From: Gammaproteobacteria bacterium
Lineage (GTDB): Bacteria > Pseudomonadota > Gammaproteobacteria > Steroidobacterales > XN24
Assembly (NCBI GenBank): GCA_024640085.1
Contig: JAHEFR010000009.1
Location: 1 to 64,000, forward strand
DNA: 64,000 nucleotides
Reading direction: 5' to 3'
A program made the translations under genes and the position numbers. This document shows positions 27,645-38,945 of the stretch, piece by piece. The first letter of the stretch is position 1. The number at the start of each line of letters is the position of its first letter. The notes beneath the pieces are model-generated. The model searched no databases. It worked only from the letters and a program-made list of their open reading frames with translations, and was not told where the DNA came from.

Positions 27645-28993
27645 GCCTGAATCGGGACCTGATAGAACGGGACCTCCGGGTCCTCTGGCATCCGTGCAGC
27701 CAGATGAAGGACTACGAGTGGCTTCCCCTGATCCCAATCCGCCGGGGAGACGGCGTGTGGCTGGAGGACTTCGAGGGCCGGCGTTATCTGGACGCCGTCA
27801 GTTCCTGGTGGGTCAACCTGTTCGGACATGGCAATCCGCGCATCGGTGACGCCATACGGGGTCAACTCGAGGAACTCGAGCACGTCATACTCGCCGGGTT
27901 CACTCACGAGCCCGTCGTGCGGCTCTCCGAAATGCTGGTGAAAGCCACGCCGCCGGGGCTCGATCGGTGTTTCTTCGCGGACAACGGGTCTTCCGCGGTG
28001 GAGGTGGCGCTCAAGATGAGCTTCCATTACTGGCGCAACGTCGGCCGCAACGACAAGACCCGCTTCGTCACCCTGTCCAACAGCTACCACGGCGAGACAC
28101 TGGGCGCGCTGGCCGTGGGCGATGTGGCGCTGTACAAGGAGACCTACGGCCCCCTGCTCATGGAACCTGTCACCGTGCCTTCCCCGGATTGTTTTCACCG
28201 GGCCCCGGGGGAGAGCTGGGAATCCCACAGCCGTAAGACCTTCGAGGCCATGGAATCCTGCCTGGCTGAACACGCCGAGACTGTGTGCGCGGTGATCGTA
28301 GAGCCCCTGGTCCAGTGCGCGGGGAACATGCGCATGTATGACCCGGTGTACCTGGAGCTGCTCAAGGACGCCTGCCAGCGCCACGACATCCATCTCATCG
28401 CCGATGAAATCGCCGTGGGATTCGGCCGCACCGGCACACTGTTTGCCTGCGAGCAGGCCGGGATTTCCCCGGACTTCATGTGCCTCTCCAAGGGCCTGAC
28501 CGGCGGTTTCCTGCCGTTATCGGTGGTGGTCACCAGCGAGGCCATCTACCAGGCCTTCTACGACGATTACGCGAGTCTCAAGGCGTTCCTACACTCCCAC
28601 AGCTACACCGGCAACCCCCTCGGCTGCGCCGCCGCCATCGCTACGCTGGGGATCTTCCGGGACGAAGATGTGCTCGGCCGGAACCGGGCGCTCTCGCAAC
28701 ACATGGCCGGATCCATCGCCGATCTCGTTGATCATCCCCACGTTGGAGAGATCCGGCAACACGGCATGATCCTCGCCATCGAGATGGTCAAAGACAAGGC
28801 GAGGCGGGTGCCGTTCGCCTGGCAGGAACGGCGGGGACTGGCCGTCTACCGGCATGGGCTGTCGAATGGTGTACTCCTTCGGCCCCTTGGCAACGTCGTC
28901 TATTTCATGCCCCCCTACGTCATCCGGGAGGACGAGATCGACCTGATGGCGAGCGTGGCCAGGGCCGGCATTGAGTTGGCGACCTCCAGCTGA
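27641..28993 (+). CDS. bioA: adenosylmethionine-8-amino-7-oxononanoate aminotransferase
   Basis: BioA makes 7,8-diaminopelargonate for biotin synthesis using SAM as amino donor and PLP. The 450 residues carry YLDAVSSWWVNLFGHGNPRI at the N-terminus, the PLP lysine loop CLSKGLTGGFLPLS, and NSYHGETLGALAVGD. The GTG start overlaps the argE stop. bioA stands alone; bioBFCD are not in the window, and the pairing with argE and rsmE resembles gammaproteobacterial gene order where bioA is separate. The next gene, rsmE, begins 23 bases later. Confidence 0.95.
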   Translation: MSLNRDLIERDLRVLWHPCSQMKDYEWLPLIPIRRGDGVWLEDFEGRRYLDAVSSWWVNLFGHGNPRIGDAIRGQLEELEHVILAGFTHEPVVRLSEMLVKATPPGLDRCFFADNGSSAVEVALKMSFHYWRNVGRNDKTRFVTLSNSYHGETLGALAVGDVALYKETYGPLLMEPVTVPSPDCFHRAPGESWESHSRKTFEAMESCLAEHAETVCAVIVEPLVQCAGNMRMYDPVYLELLKDACQRHDIHLIADEIAVGFGRTGTLFACEQAGISPDFMCLSKGLTGGFLPLSVVVTSEAIYQAFYDDYASLKAFLHSHSYTGNPLGCAAAIATLGIFRDEDVLGRNRALSQHMAGSIADLVDHPHVGEIRQHGMILAIEMVKDKARRVPFAWQERRGLAVYRHGLSNGVLLRPLGNVVYFMPPYVIREDEIDLMASVARAGIELATSS

Positions 28994-29016
28994 GCCCGCC
29001 CGGACAGGAGCGCCCG

Positions 29017-29760
29017 TTGTCCAGGATACCGAGAATTTTCGTAGACCAGGACCTGGACGAGGACCTGGACGTGCGCCTGGACGGGCAGGCCCTTAAGCAC
29101 CTCGTCAGGGTGCTGCGGCTGCAACCAGGGGCGCCGGTTCGGGTCTTCGACGGCCGCAGTCACGAGTATGCCGCGAACCTGGTTTCCGGCGACACCGGGT
29201 TCTTCCTCCGGCTCGCGGAACCGGTTCCTCCGCTGTCCGAGCCCCCGCTGCCCATCTGCCTCGTCCAGGGGATCAGTCGTGGTGAAAGGATGGATCTGGT
29301 CATCCAGAAGGCCACGGAATTGGGGGTGACCGAGATCAGGCCGGTGATGACACAACGCAGCGTGGTGAGGCTCGACCAGCGGCGGCGCCAGCACCGACTC
29401 GATCACTGGCGGGGGATCGCTGTGGCCGCGTGCGAGCAGTGCGGTCGGGCGAGGCTGCCGATCGTCCATGCGCCGACGGATCTCGAGCCCGCGCTGGACG
29501 CTCTCCCGGCGGAAACCACCCGGTTGGTGCTGGACCCGGAAGGCGGCGCTCCGTCTCCCGGGTCCGCCCCCCGCGATGGAGGTCTGGTCCTGCTGGTCGG
29601 CCCCGAGGGCGGGCTCAACGGCAAGGAGAGGCAGCAGATTCTGGCGCGGGGATTCGCACCCCTTGCCCTGGGCCCGAGGATCATGCGCACCGAGACCGCA
29701 GCGATAGCGGCCGTGATCGTCGCTCAGACCCTTTGGGGGGATTTCAGCGCCAGTCCCTGA
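29017..29760 (+). CDS. rsmE: 16S rRNA m3U1498 methyltransferase RsmE
   Basis: RsmE methylates N3 of U1498 in 16S rRNA using SAM. The 247 residues have the PUA-like N-terminus (HLVRVLRL), then QGISRGERMDLVIQKATELGV and the C-terminal SPOUT knot LLVGPEGGLNGKER and GPRIMRTETAAI. The start is a TTG with AGGAG seven bases ahead; no nearer ATG exists. The 3' end overlaps the convergent CheW gene by 17 bases. Confidence 0.95.
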   Translation: MSRIPRIFVDQDLDEDLDVRLDGQALKHLVRVLRLQPGAPVRVFDGRSHEYAANLVSGDTGFFLRLAEPVPPLSEPPLPICLVQGISRGERMDLVIQKATELGVTEIRPVMTQRSVVRLDQRRRQHRLDHWRGIAVAACEQCGRARLPIVHAPTDLEPALDALPAETTRLVLDPEGGAPSPGSAPRDGGLVLLVGPEGGLNGKERQQILARGFAPLALGPRIMRTETAAIAAVIVAQTLWGDFSASP

Positions 29761-30214
29761 TCGCGTCGGAGAGCGTCTCTTCCAGGCCGCCGAGATCCGG
29801 CACGAGAGGGTATTCGTTGACCATTCGGATACGACACAGTATCGGCGCCTCGGGCGCCCATTCCCGGGCAGCGTCGGGGCCCACGACCTCTCGGTTGATC
29901 CTCACCAGTTGCGGCAGCCCCTGGCTGAGCAGAGCGAAGAATGCTCCGGCCATCTGCTGGCTGCCATGGAATATCACGGCCCTGGTCCGGCTCGATATCT
30001 CCGGTGTCTCGCGGCCGCACATGGCCTCGAAGGAAACCAGCGGGACCTCTCTGCCCTTCCATCCCACACTGCCGATCAGCCAGTCCGGACCATGCTCGGT
30101 GAGGCGTAACTGGCCAAGGCCGGAGACCTCCGCCACGCAAACCCTGGGTACGATCAACCGGGCGTCGGCGATCGGGATCAACAGGCTGTAGAGTTCCTCG
30201 GCGGCGTCAGTCAT
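29744..30214 (-). CDS. chpC: CheW-like coupling protein (ChpC position)
   Basis: The 156-residue CheW-domain protein (LYSLLIPIADARLIVPRVCVAEV; RAVIFHG) lies directly after chpA with overlapping ends (8 bases), which is the place of ChpC in Pseudomonas. It should help couple PilJ-type receptors to the ChpA kinase. The ATG at 30214 agrees with the domain start; the frame is open to 30322 inside chpA. It is the last gene of the minus-strand Pil-Chp run; chpB, which lies between chpA and chpC in Pseudomonas, is absent. Confidence 0.85.
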   Translation of the reverse strand: MTDAAEELYSLLIPIADARLIVPRVCVAEVSGLGQLRLTEHGPDWLIGSVGWKGREVPLVSFEAMCGRETPEISSRTRAVIFHGSQQMAGAFFALLSQGLPQLVRINREVVGPDAAREWAPEAPILCRIRMVNEYPLVPDLGGLEETLSDAIRDWR

Positions 30215-33200
30215 TGTGACTCCGTGACGACCCGTCGCCGGTGAGTGCCTCGATGGCCGCAAGCAGCTGACTCTCCTGATACGGCTTGCCCAGGTAGTCG
30301 TCCACCCCCGTCTCCATCGCACGCGCGCGATGTTTCTTGCCCACGCGTGAAGTGATCATGACTATGGGGATATTCTTCAGCCGCGGATCGTTACGGACGT
30401 GCGTCGCCACTTCGTATCCATCCATCCGGGGCATTTCGATGTCCAGCAGCATGATGTCCGGGTGATGGTCCTGCAGCAGGGCAACGGCATCCACGCCGTC
30501 CTTGGCGGTCATCACTCGCATACCGTTGCGCTCGAGCAAACGCTCGGTCACCCGACGGACGGTAATCGAGTCGTCCACCACCAGGACGAACGTCCTGTGG
30601 TCCCGCGCCTCGGGCCCCTCCGAGGGGGCGGCGGCCACCTCTTCCTCGGGCCGGGCGCGGATCAGGGCCGAGGTGTCCAGGATGACGACGATGCTGCCGT
30701 CCCCGAGGATGGTCGCGCCCGAGATACCCGTGATGCCTGTCAGTTGCGGACCCAGGGTCTTCACCACGATCTCTTTGGAGCCCAGCAATTCGTCCGTCAA
30801 CAGGGCCGTGGAGCGCTCCCCGGCCCTGACCAGGATGACCGGTACATTTGCCTGGCCCTCTGGCAGGGGCAGGGCCTGGCCATCCACCAGGGTCGCCAGG
30901 TGGCGGAATCGATACTCGCGGTCGCCGTAGCGATAGGGTTGTGGATCGTCCCCCAGGTGCCTGGCGACTTCTGATGCGGGCAACCTGACCACGCCCTCCA
31001 CGGTAGGCAGAGGCAGCGCGAACGTCTCGACGCCGCATCTGACCAGCAGCGCCTGTGTGATCGCGCGGGTGTATGGCAGGCGAATCAGGAAGCGCGTGCC
31101 CTCGTGCTCGCGGCTCGTGATCTGCAGGGAACCGCCGAAGTCGCGGACCGCCGTGGCCACGACGTCCATGCCCACGCCGCGTCCCGCCACCTGGGTCAGC
31201 TGGGCCGCGGTGCTGAAACCGGGTTTGAGGATCAGTTCGGCGGCCGCATCGTCCGAGAGCGCCTGGCCCGGCTGGATCAGGTTCTGCAATTCCGCCCGAC
31301 GGCGGATCGCCCCAAGATCCAGGCCCCCGCCGTCATCGGCGACCTCGATAATGATCTCGGCCCCCTCCCGTCGGATCGCGATGTCAATGCGACCGGTCGT
31401 GGGCTTGCCGCGATGTTCACGCACGTCCGGGGGCTCGATGCCGTGGATCACCGCGTTCCGCAGGAGGTGCTCGAATGCCGGGATGACACGCTCCATCACC
31501 TGTCGGTCGAGTTCGCTTGTGCCGCCCCGGATGTTCAGCTCGGCCTCCTTGCCCGACTCGCGCGCCGCCTGCCGGACGATCCGGTTCAGCCGCTGGGCGT
31601 GCCGGCTGAACGGCACCATCCGGGTGCGCATGAGCCCGTCCTGCAGCTCCGAGATCACCCGGGACTGCTGGATGAGCAGCGTTTCGGCATCCCGCGTCAG
31701 CTCCCCGAGCAGTTGCTGCAGGCTGGCGACGTCGCTGGACGTCTCCGCCAATGCCCGGGACAGTTGCTGGATCATCGAGTACCGGTCCATCTCGAGGGGG
31801 TCGAAGTCGTCCCGACGCGGGAACCGGTCATGATGGCGATGGAGGATCTGGGCCTCGGTCTCCATTTCGAGCTTGCGGAGTTGATCGCGCAAACGCACGA
31901 CCGTCTGGTTGAGTTCCTCCAGATTGAAATCGATCGACCCGATCTGTTGTTCCAGCCGGGCCCGGAAGATACTCACCTCGCCTGCATTGTTGAGCAGGGT
32001 CTCGAGAAGGTCCGCGTCCACGCGGGCGATCTCCGGCCGCGAGATGGCCGGGTGCGAGACCCGAATCTGCTCCGCCTCTTCGGCTTCGGCCGGCGCCTGT
32101 TCGGTGCCGGCGATCGCCACCTCCGGCTCTGAGACAGTGTCCGGAGCCTGGACAGGAATCTCTTCCCCTGGCGGCACCTGCTCGCCGGCGGGCTCGGCTT
32201 CCACTGCCTCCGCCGCTGCCACGGGCTCCTGGGTGACCTCCGGCGGAACAGGCGGCCAGGGGACAGCGTAAACCTGGGCTGCGGCGGCGGGCGGTGGCAG
32301 AAACTCCAGCGGCGAGAGCGGCGGTGCCTCGATCCCCGGGGGCAGTTCCTCGGGCAACTCCCCGGGCGTCTCGGTCGGCTCGGCCGATTGCCAGGGCAGC
32401 GCCCAGAGCGGCGGCGACGACGCCGGGGGCGGCACGAATGCCGCCGGCAACGGGGCGCGCCTGGGTATCTCGGGCTCGGCCTCCTCGGGAAGCTCGAACT
32501 CCGGCTCGGCCTCCTCGGGAAGCTCTAGCTCCGGCTCGGCTTCCTCGGGAAGCTCTAGCTCCGGCTCGGCTTCCTCGGGAAGCTCTAGCTCCGGCTCGGC
32601 TTCCTCGGGGAGCTCTAACTCCGGCTCGGCCTCCTCGGGAAGTTCGAACTCCGGCTCGGCCTCCTTGGGAAGCTCTAACTCCGGCTCGGCTTCCTCGGGA
32701 AGCTCTAGCTCCGGCTCGGCTTCCTCGGGAAGCTCTAGCTCCGGCTCGGCTTCCTCGGGAAGCTCTAGCTCCGGCTCGGCTTCCTCGGGGAGCTCTAACT
32801 CCGGCTCGGCCTCCTCGGGAAGTTCGAACTCCGGCTCGGCCTCCTCGGGAAGCTCTAACTCCGGCTCGGCTTCCTCGGGGAGCTCTAACTCCGGCTCGGC
32901 CTCCTCGGGGAGCTCTAACTCCGGCTCGGCCTCCTCGGGGAGCTCTAACTCTCGCTCAGCCGCCGCAGGAGCTTCGAGCTCTGGTTCCGCTGCCTCGGGA
33001 GCTTGCGCCTCTTCAGCCTCCGCGGATGGGGGAGCGGGGACCTCTTCGGGCCGCCCGACGAGCACAGCGTCGAGCTGCTCCATCACGCCCGCGGGAGACG
33101 GCGGCAGCCGTCCTCCGTCTACGATTTCTCGCATCCCGTGCAATTCATCGAGGCATCGCTGCAGCAGACCCGCGGTCTCTTCGGTGGACTCCAGGCGACC

Positions 33201-36200
33201 TTCCGCCAGCCCGCTGACCACTGACTCCATGCCATGGCTCAGATCTCCCATGACCATGACACCGGCGAGTCTCGCTCCGCCCTTCAGCGTGTGGAGATGG
33301 CGTTGCAGTTCGTCGAGCGGTGCCCGGTTCGAGGCATCTTCTTGCCAGGCGGCAAGAGCCGCGTCCGCACCGTCCAGCAGTTCGGCCGCCTCATCGCAGA
33401 AGATCGCGGCGATCTCCGGATCCAGCCGCGGCTCCTGCGCCGGCACCGCCACGGCTTCCCCTGCGGTCTCGCTCACGGACTCCACATCCTCCGCTTCGGC
33501 GCGCAGGACATGTTCCGCGTATTCCTGCTTCAGGGCTTCGGCCAGCCCATCGTCTCCATCGGCTGGTATCCGGCCCTCACGGATCTCATCAATGATCACT
33601 GCCAGGCGGTCGGCGGCCCGGCGACAGAGGTCCAGGGCTGTAGCGTTAAGACCGGCGCGGTCCTCGTGCAGCCGGCGCACCAGCTGATTGAGCGGCGCTG
33701 CGATAGCCACGGCCGGAGCCACCCCGGCCATGTTCGCGCTCCCGCTCAGGGTATGGCAGGCACGGTGAAACTCCTCTGTGACCTCGTGAGGCGATGACTG
33801 GCCGGTCCTCGACGCCAGATAGGCCCGCAGAATCCCGAGGTGCCCCGAAGCTTCCTTTGTGAAGATTTCCCGGAGCACGGGATCCATCTCGCCGCTCGGC
33901 GGTTCTGGCTCCACCGGCGCCTGGCCCGCCAGGGTGCGGACCATCATCTCCTCGGCCCCGGGCCTGCTTTCCGCAAAGGCGTTGGCCTGATCGATGTATG
34001 ACTGGACGTCGACCATCGGCGCCTTGCCGGATTCCAGCTGCTCCACGAGGGAGGGCACCACTTCCACGGCACTGCCGACGAACGAAACAATGGAGTCGCT
34101 GGTCTCGACGGTTCCTGCTATCAGGCGATTGAGCAGATTCTCGATCGCCCAGGCGAACTCGCCGATCAATTCCGCGCCCACCATCCTGCCACTGCCCTTG
34201 AGGGTGTGGAACTGCCTGCGGATGTCCGACAGCGCCTCCTCGTCCCGTTCCGACGCCCATCCAGGAAATCGGGACCCAAGCGACTCGGCCAGCTCTCCCG
34301 CCTCGTCGATGAACAGCTCCAGGAGCTCCGGGTCGATACGCCCGGCCTCCGGACCGACCCGCGGTGCGGGCATCGGTGTCGGAGCATGGGGAGGCGGTGC
34401 CGGCCGGGGCATGATCCGCGTCCTGTCGTCCTCGACGGGCACCTCTTCCTCCGGTGAGGCACCGGCCCGTTTCAAGGCCTCCAGCGACACCGTCTCCGCT
34501 CCGCTACCACCCCATGGCGGCGAAATGATCGGCTCTCGCGGCATGGCGTCCAGGGCCGCAAGGGACGTCTCGGCGTTGTCCAGCATGTACATGGGGTCGC
34601 TGCGGCCGCCCTGGATGGTCTCCATGTAGTATTCAAGGCTGACGATCGCGTCCGCCAATCGGTCCAGGGCCTCCTGGCTGGGGACAGCGTCTCCGATGGC
34701 CAGCCAGCGCCGGATGTTGCTGCCGATCTTCTCGACCGCCGATACAGCGCGACTCCTGTCCAGCATCAGCAGACCGGCGGTGACGCCCTTCAGAAGGTAA
34801 GGAACTTCGTCGAGGACCTGGGGCTCCAGAGGTGCTTCCAGCGCCTGGACGATGGCTTCCTTGATGCGTTCCAGGTTGGCAGTGCATTCGCGAAGCACCG
34901 CGGTAGTAACTGCCTCGAAGTCCCTGCGAGCCTCGATGTCGGCCAGATCTTCGACCTCCTCGGCGGCTGCCCTGTCCTCGACCACCAGCCCGACCAGCTG
35001 GTCGTCGAGATTGGACTCTACCTCGATGAGCGTCCCTGCGATGTCGAGGAGTCCCTCCTCCTCCGGCTCCACCGCGCCCTCCGCTATCCCGCGGAGCCTT
35101 CGCTCCTGGGCCTGCACCGCTTCCTTGAGGGCTGGAACGCCGAGGACTCCGAGGGTGTCACCGATCTTCTTCAACAGATCGAGCTGGGAGGACAATTCCT
35201 CCATCCGTGTCATCCCGGTCCGCACAAAAATGTCCAGCACATCCTTGACCCGGGTCAGGTCGTCCCGGATCGCAGCTCCGACCGTCTGCATGAGCTTGAT
35301 ACTGGGCGCAGAGAGGCTGTCCCTGGCGTCCTCCAGTTTCTCCTCCGCCGGCATGAGATCCGCCAGGCTGAAGGTCTTCCGAATCTCCGAGACGCGTTTG
35401 CCGCGTGAGGTGGTCCGGGCGACGTAGAACAGCATGCTATTGATCAGTTCGAAAGGCGGATCCGCTTCCAGGACCCGCTCGCCCTCGTCAACCAGGCGCC
35501 GGATCTGGAGATCCACCTGACCCAGCAAGCGCTTGACCGATGCACTGCTCTCGAGCCCCCCCTGACGCAGTGCCTCGATGACTCCGGACGCTACCCACCA
35601 CAACTGGAAGCTCCGGTCCTCCGTGGCGGCGGACTCCAGCGTCTCCATGACGTCCGCCATGGCGGCAAGGCTGCTGTCCGGGCTGTCTCCGCGGATCCAT
35701 CCAAGCAGGGCGGACTGATAACGGGCGCGCAGGCGCCGCGCCATCTGTCGGAGGCTCTCCGCACCTTCCGGGCGCACCCGGTCGCTGATCGACAGGAGTC
35801 CCCTGTCTGCGGGCAGGTTAAGCAGTAGCAGGGTGTTCTCGGAGAGCAGGGGCTGTCCCCGGGCCGCCCGCAGGTCGTTCAGCAGCGGCAGCAGGACCAG
35901 AGGGATGTCCGCACCACCGCTGATGACCCTCTCCATATAGGCCGGCAGCTGCACCATGGCCCGGGTGAGGGCGTCCAGGCCTTCCGACCGTCGGCGGGCA
36001 TCGGTCGGATCCTTTAGCAGGGACCGGGCAACTCGCTCCATCTCGTCCGCGAGCAGCGCGCCGCCTTCGACCTCGGTAAGCTTCAGGGCGCCGTGCGCCT
36101 GGTGGAGCCGCTCCGCGCACCGGGCCAGCGAGTTGCTGTTCTCCGGCCGCTCGATGAAGTCCTCCAGAGCCTGCCGACCCTCCTGCAGCGTCGTGGCAAG

Positions 36201-36245
36201 CTCTTCGTTTACCCAGGCGAGGGTCTGTGAAACCGCTTCGGTCAT
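30207..36245 (-). CDS. chpA: ChpA-type hybrid CheA histidine kinase of the type IV pilus chemosensory system
   Basis: The very large signalling protein (2012 residues) has several histidine phosphotransfer-like domains followed by a CheA core. Phospho-histidine motifs are at residue 51 (HGALKL, degenerate), 680 (HTLKGSG), 831 (HTLSGSA, lysine lost) and 985 (HTLKGGA). A 160-residue acidic repeat (1099-1258) and Pro/Glu/Ala-rich linker come next. Then comes dimerisation (about 1400), the ATPase N-box [10 protein letters not shown] (about 1592), a CheW-like domain and a receiver with Asp1935 ([11 protein letters not shown]). It should control pilus extension/retraction through PilG and PilH. It lies between pilJ and chpC; no pilK or chpB is present. 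Confidence 0.93.
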   Translation of the reverse strand: MTEAVSQTLAWVNEELATTLQEGRQALEDFIERPENSNSLARCAERLHQAHGALKLTEVEGGALLADEMERVARSLLKDPTDARRRSEGLDALTRAMVQLPAYMERVISGGADIPLVLLPLLNDLRAARGQPLLSENTLLLLNLPADRGLLSISDRVRPEGAESLRQMARRLRARYQSALLGWIRGDSPDSSLAAMADVMETLESAATEDRSFQLWWVASGVIEALRQGGLESSASVKRLLGQVDLQIRRLVDEGERVLEADPPFELINSMLFYVARTTSRGKRVSEIRKTFSLADLMPAEEKLEDARDSLSAPSIKLMQTVGAAIRDDLTRVKDVLDIFVRTGMTRMEELSSQLDLLKKIGDTLGVLGVPALKEAVQAQERRLRGIAEGAVEPEEEGLLDIAGTLIEVESNLDDQLVGLVVEDRAAAEEVEDLADIEARRDFEAVTTAVLRECTANLERIKEAIVQALEAPLEPQVLDEVPYLLKGVTAGLLMLDRSRAVSAVEKIGSNIRRWLAIGDAVPSQEALDRLADAIVSLEYYMETIQGGRSDPMYMLDNAETSLAALDAMPREPIISPPWGGSGAETVSLEALKRAGASPEEEVPVEDDRTRIMPRPAPPPHAPTPMPAPRVGPEAGRIDPELLELFIDEAGELAESLGSRFPGWASERDEEALSDIRRQFHTLKGSGRMVGAELIGEFAWAIENLLNRLIAGTVETSDSIVSFVGSAVEVVPSLVEQLESGKAPMVDVQSYIDQANAFAESRPGAEEMMVRTLAGQAPVEPEPPSGEMDPVLREIFTKEASGHLGILRAYLASRTGQSSPHEVTEEFHRACHTLSGSANMAGVAPAVAIAAPLNQLVRRLHEDRAGLNATALDLCRRAADRLAVIIDEIREGRIPADGDDGLAEALKQEYAEHVLRAEAEDVESVSETAGEAVAVPAQEPRLDPEIAAIFCDEAAELLDGADAALAAWQEDASNRAPLDELQRHLHTLKGGARLAGVMVMGDLSHGMESVVSGLAEGRLESTEETAGLLQRCLDELHGMREIVDGGRLPPSPAGVMEQLDAVLVGRPEEVPAPPSAEAEEAQAPEAAEPELEAPAAAERELELPEEAEPELELPEEAEPELELPEEAEPELELPEEAEPEFELPEEAEPELELPEEAEPELELPEEAEPELELPEEAEPELELPEEAEPELELPKEAEPEFELPEEAEPELELPEEAEPELELPEEAEPELELPEEAEPELELPEEAEPEFELPEEAEPEIPRRAPLPAAFVPPPASSPPLWALPWQSAEPTETPGELPEELPPGIEAPPLSPLEFLPPPAAAAQVYAVPWPPVPPEVTQEPVAAAEAVEAEPAGEQVPPGEEIPVQAPDTVSEPEVAIAGTEQAPAEAEEAEQIRVSHPAISRPEIARVDADLLETLLNNAGEVSIFRARLEQQIGSIDFNLEELNQTVVRLRDQLRKLEMETEAQILHRHHDRFPRRDDFDPLEMDRYSMIQQLSRALAETSSDVASLQQLLGELTRDAETLLIQQSRVISELQDGLMRTRMVPFSRHAQRLNRIVRQAARESGKEAELNIRGGTSELDRQVMERVIPAFEHLLRNAVIHGIEPPDVREHRGKPTTGRIDIAIRREGAEIIIEVADDGGGLDLGAIRRRAELQNLIQPGQALSDDAAAELILKPGFSTAAQLTQVAGRGVGMDVVATAVRDFGGSLQITSREHEGTRFLIRLPYTRAITQALLVRCGVETFALPLPTVEGVVRLPASEVARHLGDDPQPYRYGDREYRFRHLATLVDGQALPLPEGQANVPVILVRAGERSTALLTDELLGSKEIVVKTLGPQLTGITGISGATILGDGSIVVILDTSALIRARPEEEVAAAPSEGPEARDHRTFVLVVDDSITVRRVTERLLERNGMRVMTAKDGVDAVALLQDHHPDIMLLDIEMPRMDGYEVATHVRNDPRLKNIPIVMITSRVGKKHRARAMETGVDDYLGKPYQESQLLAAIEALTGDGSSRSHND
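32472..32951 (-). repeat. 16 tandem 30-bp units inside chpA encoding an acidic decapeptide
   Basis: Sixteen uninterrupted 30-base units each encode [10 protein letters not shown] or close variants. Units 5, 11 and 16 have [10 protein letters not shown] and unit 10 has K in place of E, so there is a higher-order pattern of five or six units. The units are nearly identical at the DNA level. Length is a multiple of three, so copy-number change by slippage would keep the frame. In the protein it forms a negatively charged, probably extended linker between the Hpt array and the kinase core. Confidence 0.95.
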
Positions 36246-36284
36246 TCTTTAGTGTCGAAGCATCCGGTATTGACGTTGGTCATG

Positions 36285-38312
36285 TCAGGCGTCGGCCGCC
36301 TTGGCTCTGGGCGACTCCCTGAAAGACTCCGGGAACTCGTGCTCCTTCCGCCTGCCGTCCGCTTCCGGCAACCGGAATCCTGCCACAGAGTTGCGCAGCT
36401 GCGCCGCAAGATCCGCCAGTTTGCCGATGGATTCGGAAGTGGCGCCGGTCGCCTCGGCCGTCTGGGAGCTCACTTCCCTGAGCACACCCATGTTCCGAGT
36501 GATGTCCGCGGCGGCCACCGCCTGTTCGCGCGCGGTGCCCGAAATGTTCTGGACCAGGTTGGCGATCTGGTTGGAGACGCTCTCGATCTCGTCCAGCGCC
36601 GCGCCCGCATTCTCCGCCAACAGCGCTCCGCCCACGACGTCCGTCGTGCTGCGTTCCATGGAGACCACCGCCTCGTTTGTGTCCGACTGGATCGTCTTGA
36701 CCAGGACCTCTATCTGACGAGTAGCGTTGGTCGAGCGCTCGGCCAGCCGCTGAACCTCGTCGGCCACAACGGCGAATCCGCGTCCCGCCTCGCCAGCCAT
36801 CGACGCCTGGATGGAGGCGTTGAGGGCAAGGATGTTCGTCTGCTCGGCAATATCGTTGATGAGCTCGACGATGTTGCCGATCTCCTGGGAACTCTCCCCC
36901 AGACGCTTGATCCTCTTCGATGTGTCCTGGATCGTCTCGCGGATGGTGTTCATACCCTCGATCGTACGCCGGACCGCTTCACCGCCCTTGTGGGCGACGT
37001 CCACGGAGTGCCTCGCCACGTCGGCTGAGCGCTCGGCGTCTCCCGAGACGGCCTCAACCGAGGCCGCCATCCTGGCGACCGACTCCGTGGCATCCGCCAC
37101 CTGCTTCGACTGGGTCTCGCTAGCCTGGGCCAGGTGCCCGGAAGTCGCCTGGGTCTGGCGGGCGGCGCCGTCGATCTTGATGGCGGTGTCGTTGATCGTT
37201 GTCACCAGGTCCTTCAGGGCTTCGATGGCGTAATTGATGGAATCGGCGATGGCGCCGGTGATGTCCTCGGTCACGGTGGCCTGCACAGTCAGATCGCCGT
37301 CGGCAAGGCTGCCGAGCTCGTCGAGCAACCGAAGGATGGCAGCCTGATTGCGTTCGTTCTGGCGCGCCTGTCTCTCCGCTGCCCGGCGTGTGTCCTCGCC
37401 GGAGAACCCCATGGCCGCAGTCAGCAGGGCCAATATCAGGGCTACTCCTAGCAGCCCCAGGCCAAGCCGCGGATCGGTGAACTTCACTGGCCCGATGGCC
37501 AGCCCACCGGCTGCGGCGGGTGGCATCGTCTCCAGCTGGCCTGTCACGAGCAGGGCCGCCGCGCCGGTGTCGAGGGCGGCCCGATGGGCCTCGGCGGTCC
37601 TGACGGAAGCCGCCACGGCCGCGATCACGGCGTCGCTCATCCTTCGATAAGCGCTCACCAGATCGTTCACGGCATCGGCGTTCTCCGCTCCGCTGATCGG
37701 CTGCAGTCCGAGAGTCCCGTCGTCTCCCGCCAGACCAAGCACTGTCCGACCCAAAAGCATCTCGTCGTCCCCGGCCAGTCGGGACAACACGTCCGGGTCA
37801 CCGAGCCCGGCGGCGATGGCCCGGACCGTCACGGCGACCCGGGCGGCAATAACGGCCGCTTGCTCAGCGGCCCGCCGGCTGGGTTCGGGCACGGTCCCCG
37901 AAAGATCGGCCAGGCGACCGGTGATCAGCCCGGCGGCCTCGTCGGCATCGGCGCTCGCCGCCCACGCTGCCGCGAGATACTGGGCGTTGTCCGTGACTCG
38001 CCCGGCGGCCTCGAGGAGGTCGGGCAACGCCTGCGGTCGCGAGCCCTCCGCGGACTGACTCGCGGATCGCACCGCGGCCGTCGCCCGTTCCAGTCGAGCC
38101 ATGCCGTCTGGCTCGTCGTCCACCGCGACCCTGGTCGCGCTCGCCACCTTCATGACGGCCGCCCCGAGTTCGTCCTTACCGCGCTCGATGCGAGCCACCC
38201 GATCGACGCTCTGGAAAGCGTAATACAGGCTCGCCGTCGCCAGCACGATGAGCACCACGGTCAGCGTCCCCATCATGGGAAGCCACCTGACTCCGGATCT
38301 GTTTTCGTCCAT
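36285..38312 (-). CDS. pilJ: PilJ-type methyl-accepting chemotaxis protein
   Basis: The 675-residue receptor has a transmembrane helix near residues 12-32, a periplasmic region of about 240 residues with PilJ-like helices, a second transmembrane helix near 285-305 (LGVALILALLTAAMGF), a HAMP-like part and the conserved cytoplasmic signalling tip with INDIAEQTNILALNASIQA. It is the sensor of the pilus chemosensory system. It is followed by chpA after 39 bases and preceded by pilI after 34 bases. A pilK methyltransferase gene, normally between pilJ and chpA, is missing. Confidence 0.95.
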   Translation of the reverse strand: MDENRSGVRWLPMMGTLTVVLIVLATASLYYAFQSVDRVARIERGKDELGAAVMKVASATRVAVDDEPDGMARLERATAAVRSASQSAEGSRPQALPDLLEAAGRVTDNAQYLAAAWAASADADEAAGLITGRLADLSGTVPEPSRRAAEQAAVIAARVAVTVRAIAAGLGDPDVLSRLAGDDEMLLGRTVLGLAGDDGTLGLQPISGAENADAVNDLVSAYRRMSDAVIAAVAASVRTAEAHRAALDTGAAALLVTGQLETMPPAAAGGLAIGPVKFTDPRLGLGLLGVALILALLTAAMGFSGEDTRRAAERQARQNERNQAAILRLLDELGSLADGDLTVQATVTEDITGAIADSINYAIEALKDLVTTINDTAIKIDGAARQTQATSGHLAQASETQSKQVADATESVARMAASVEAVSGDAERSADVARHSVDVAHKGGEAVRRTIEGMNTIRETIQDTSKRIKRLGESSQEIGNIVELINDIAEQTNILALNASIQASMAGEAGRGFAVVADEVQRLAERSTNATRQIEVLVKTIQSDTNEAVVSMERSTTDVVGGALLAENAGAALDEIESVSNQIANLVQNISGTAREQAVAAADITRNMGVLREVSSQTAEATGATSESIGKLADLAAQLRNSVAGFRLPEADGRRKEHEFPESFRESPRAKAADA

Positions 38313-38346
38313 TCTTTACCTACCCGAATACCGGCGCCGGCCGACG

Positions 38347-38913
38347 TTAGGCCGGCAATTCACCCGCCCTCAGGAACTGGGGGCTCTCTACGAGCCCTGC
38401 CAGATCGAAGACAGGCAGTGTGTCCGAATCCTGGCGAAACGCTCCGCGGAGGTAGCGCTCGCATCTCAATATCGTGTCAGGCGCGCTGCTGTCACGCTGC
38501 TCGCCGGGGAAACGCCTGAAGCCCATGACCTCGTCGACGACCAGCCCCGCCGGAACGTCGCGGTGGTTGACAACGATAATCCGTGTTTCCCTGTCGGGAC
38601 GGGTAACCGCGCCCCCCAGGAACGCTTTCAGGTCGATAATCGGCAATAGCTGACCCCTGACGTTCGACAGGCCCGAAATCCACTCCTTCGCCCCCGGGAT
38701 GCGGGTGATCTGCTCCGGATACACCAGCACCTCGCGGGCCTCCTCGCGGGCCGCGACGAATACCTGCTGCTCCAGACGGAAGGCGAGCCCGACCCATTCG
38801 TGTTCCTGGTGACCGAGGCTGTCTGCCGCAGCCCTCCGACCTCGATGCTCCATCTCCCTGAGCAAGTCGAATGGGCTGTCAATCAGCTCCCTTAGCGCCG
38901 ACCCTCCGGTCAT
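38347..38913 (-). CDS. pilI: CheW-like protein PilI
   Basis: The 188-residue CheW-domain coupling protein links PilJ to ChpA. Features: WVGLAFRLEQQVFVAAREEA, ITRIPGAKEWISGLSNVRGQLLPI and VDEVMGFRRF, matching PilI. It lies between pilH and pilJ in the canonical order pilG-pilH-pilI-pilJ, all minus strand with gaps of 30-35 bases, so one operon is likely. Confidence 0.95.
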   Translation of the reverse strand: MTGGSALRELIDSPFDLLREMEHRGRRAAADSLGHQEHEWVGLAFRLEQQVFVAAREEAREVLVYPEQITRIPGAKEWISGLSNVRGQLLPIIDLKAFLGGAVTRPDRETRIIVVNHRDVPAGLVVDEVMGFRRFPGEQRDSSAPDTILRCERYLRGAFRQDSDTLPVFDLAGLVESPQFLRAGELPA

Positions 38914-38945
38914 CTAAGCATCCCTCCGGCCGCGATCCTTCGAAA

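Noticed and set aside
32472-32951. CRISPR array
   Set aside because: Units of 30 bases are directly adjacent without spacers and lie inside a reading frame; no cas genes.
32294-33217. Long plus-strand ORFs opposite the chpA repeat (also 32665-33687)
   Set aside because: A 30-bp repeat unit keeps several frames open on both strands. The deduced peptides are low-complexity ([19 protein letters not shown]) and the minus-strand frame is a well-supported chpA.
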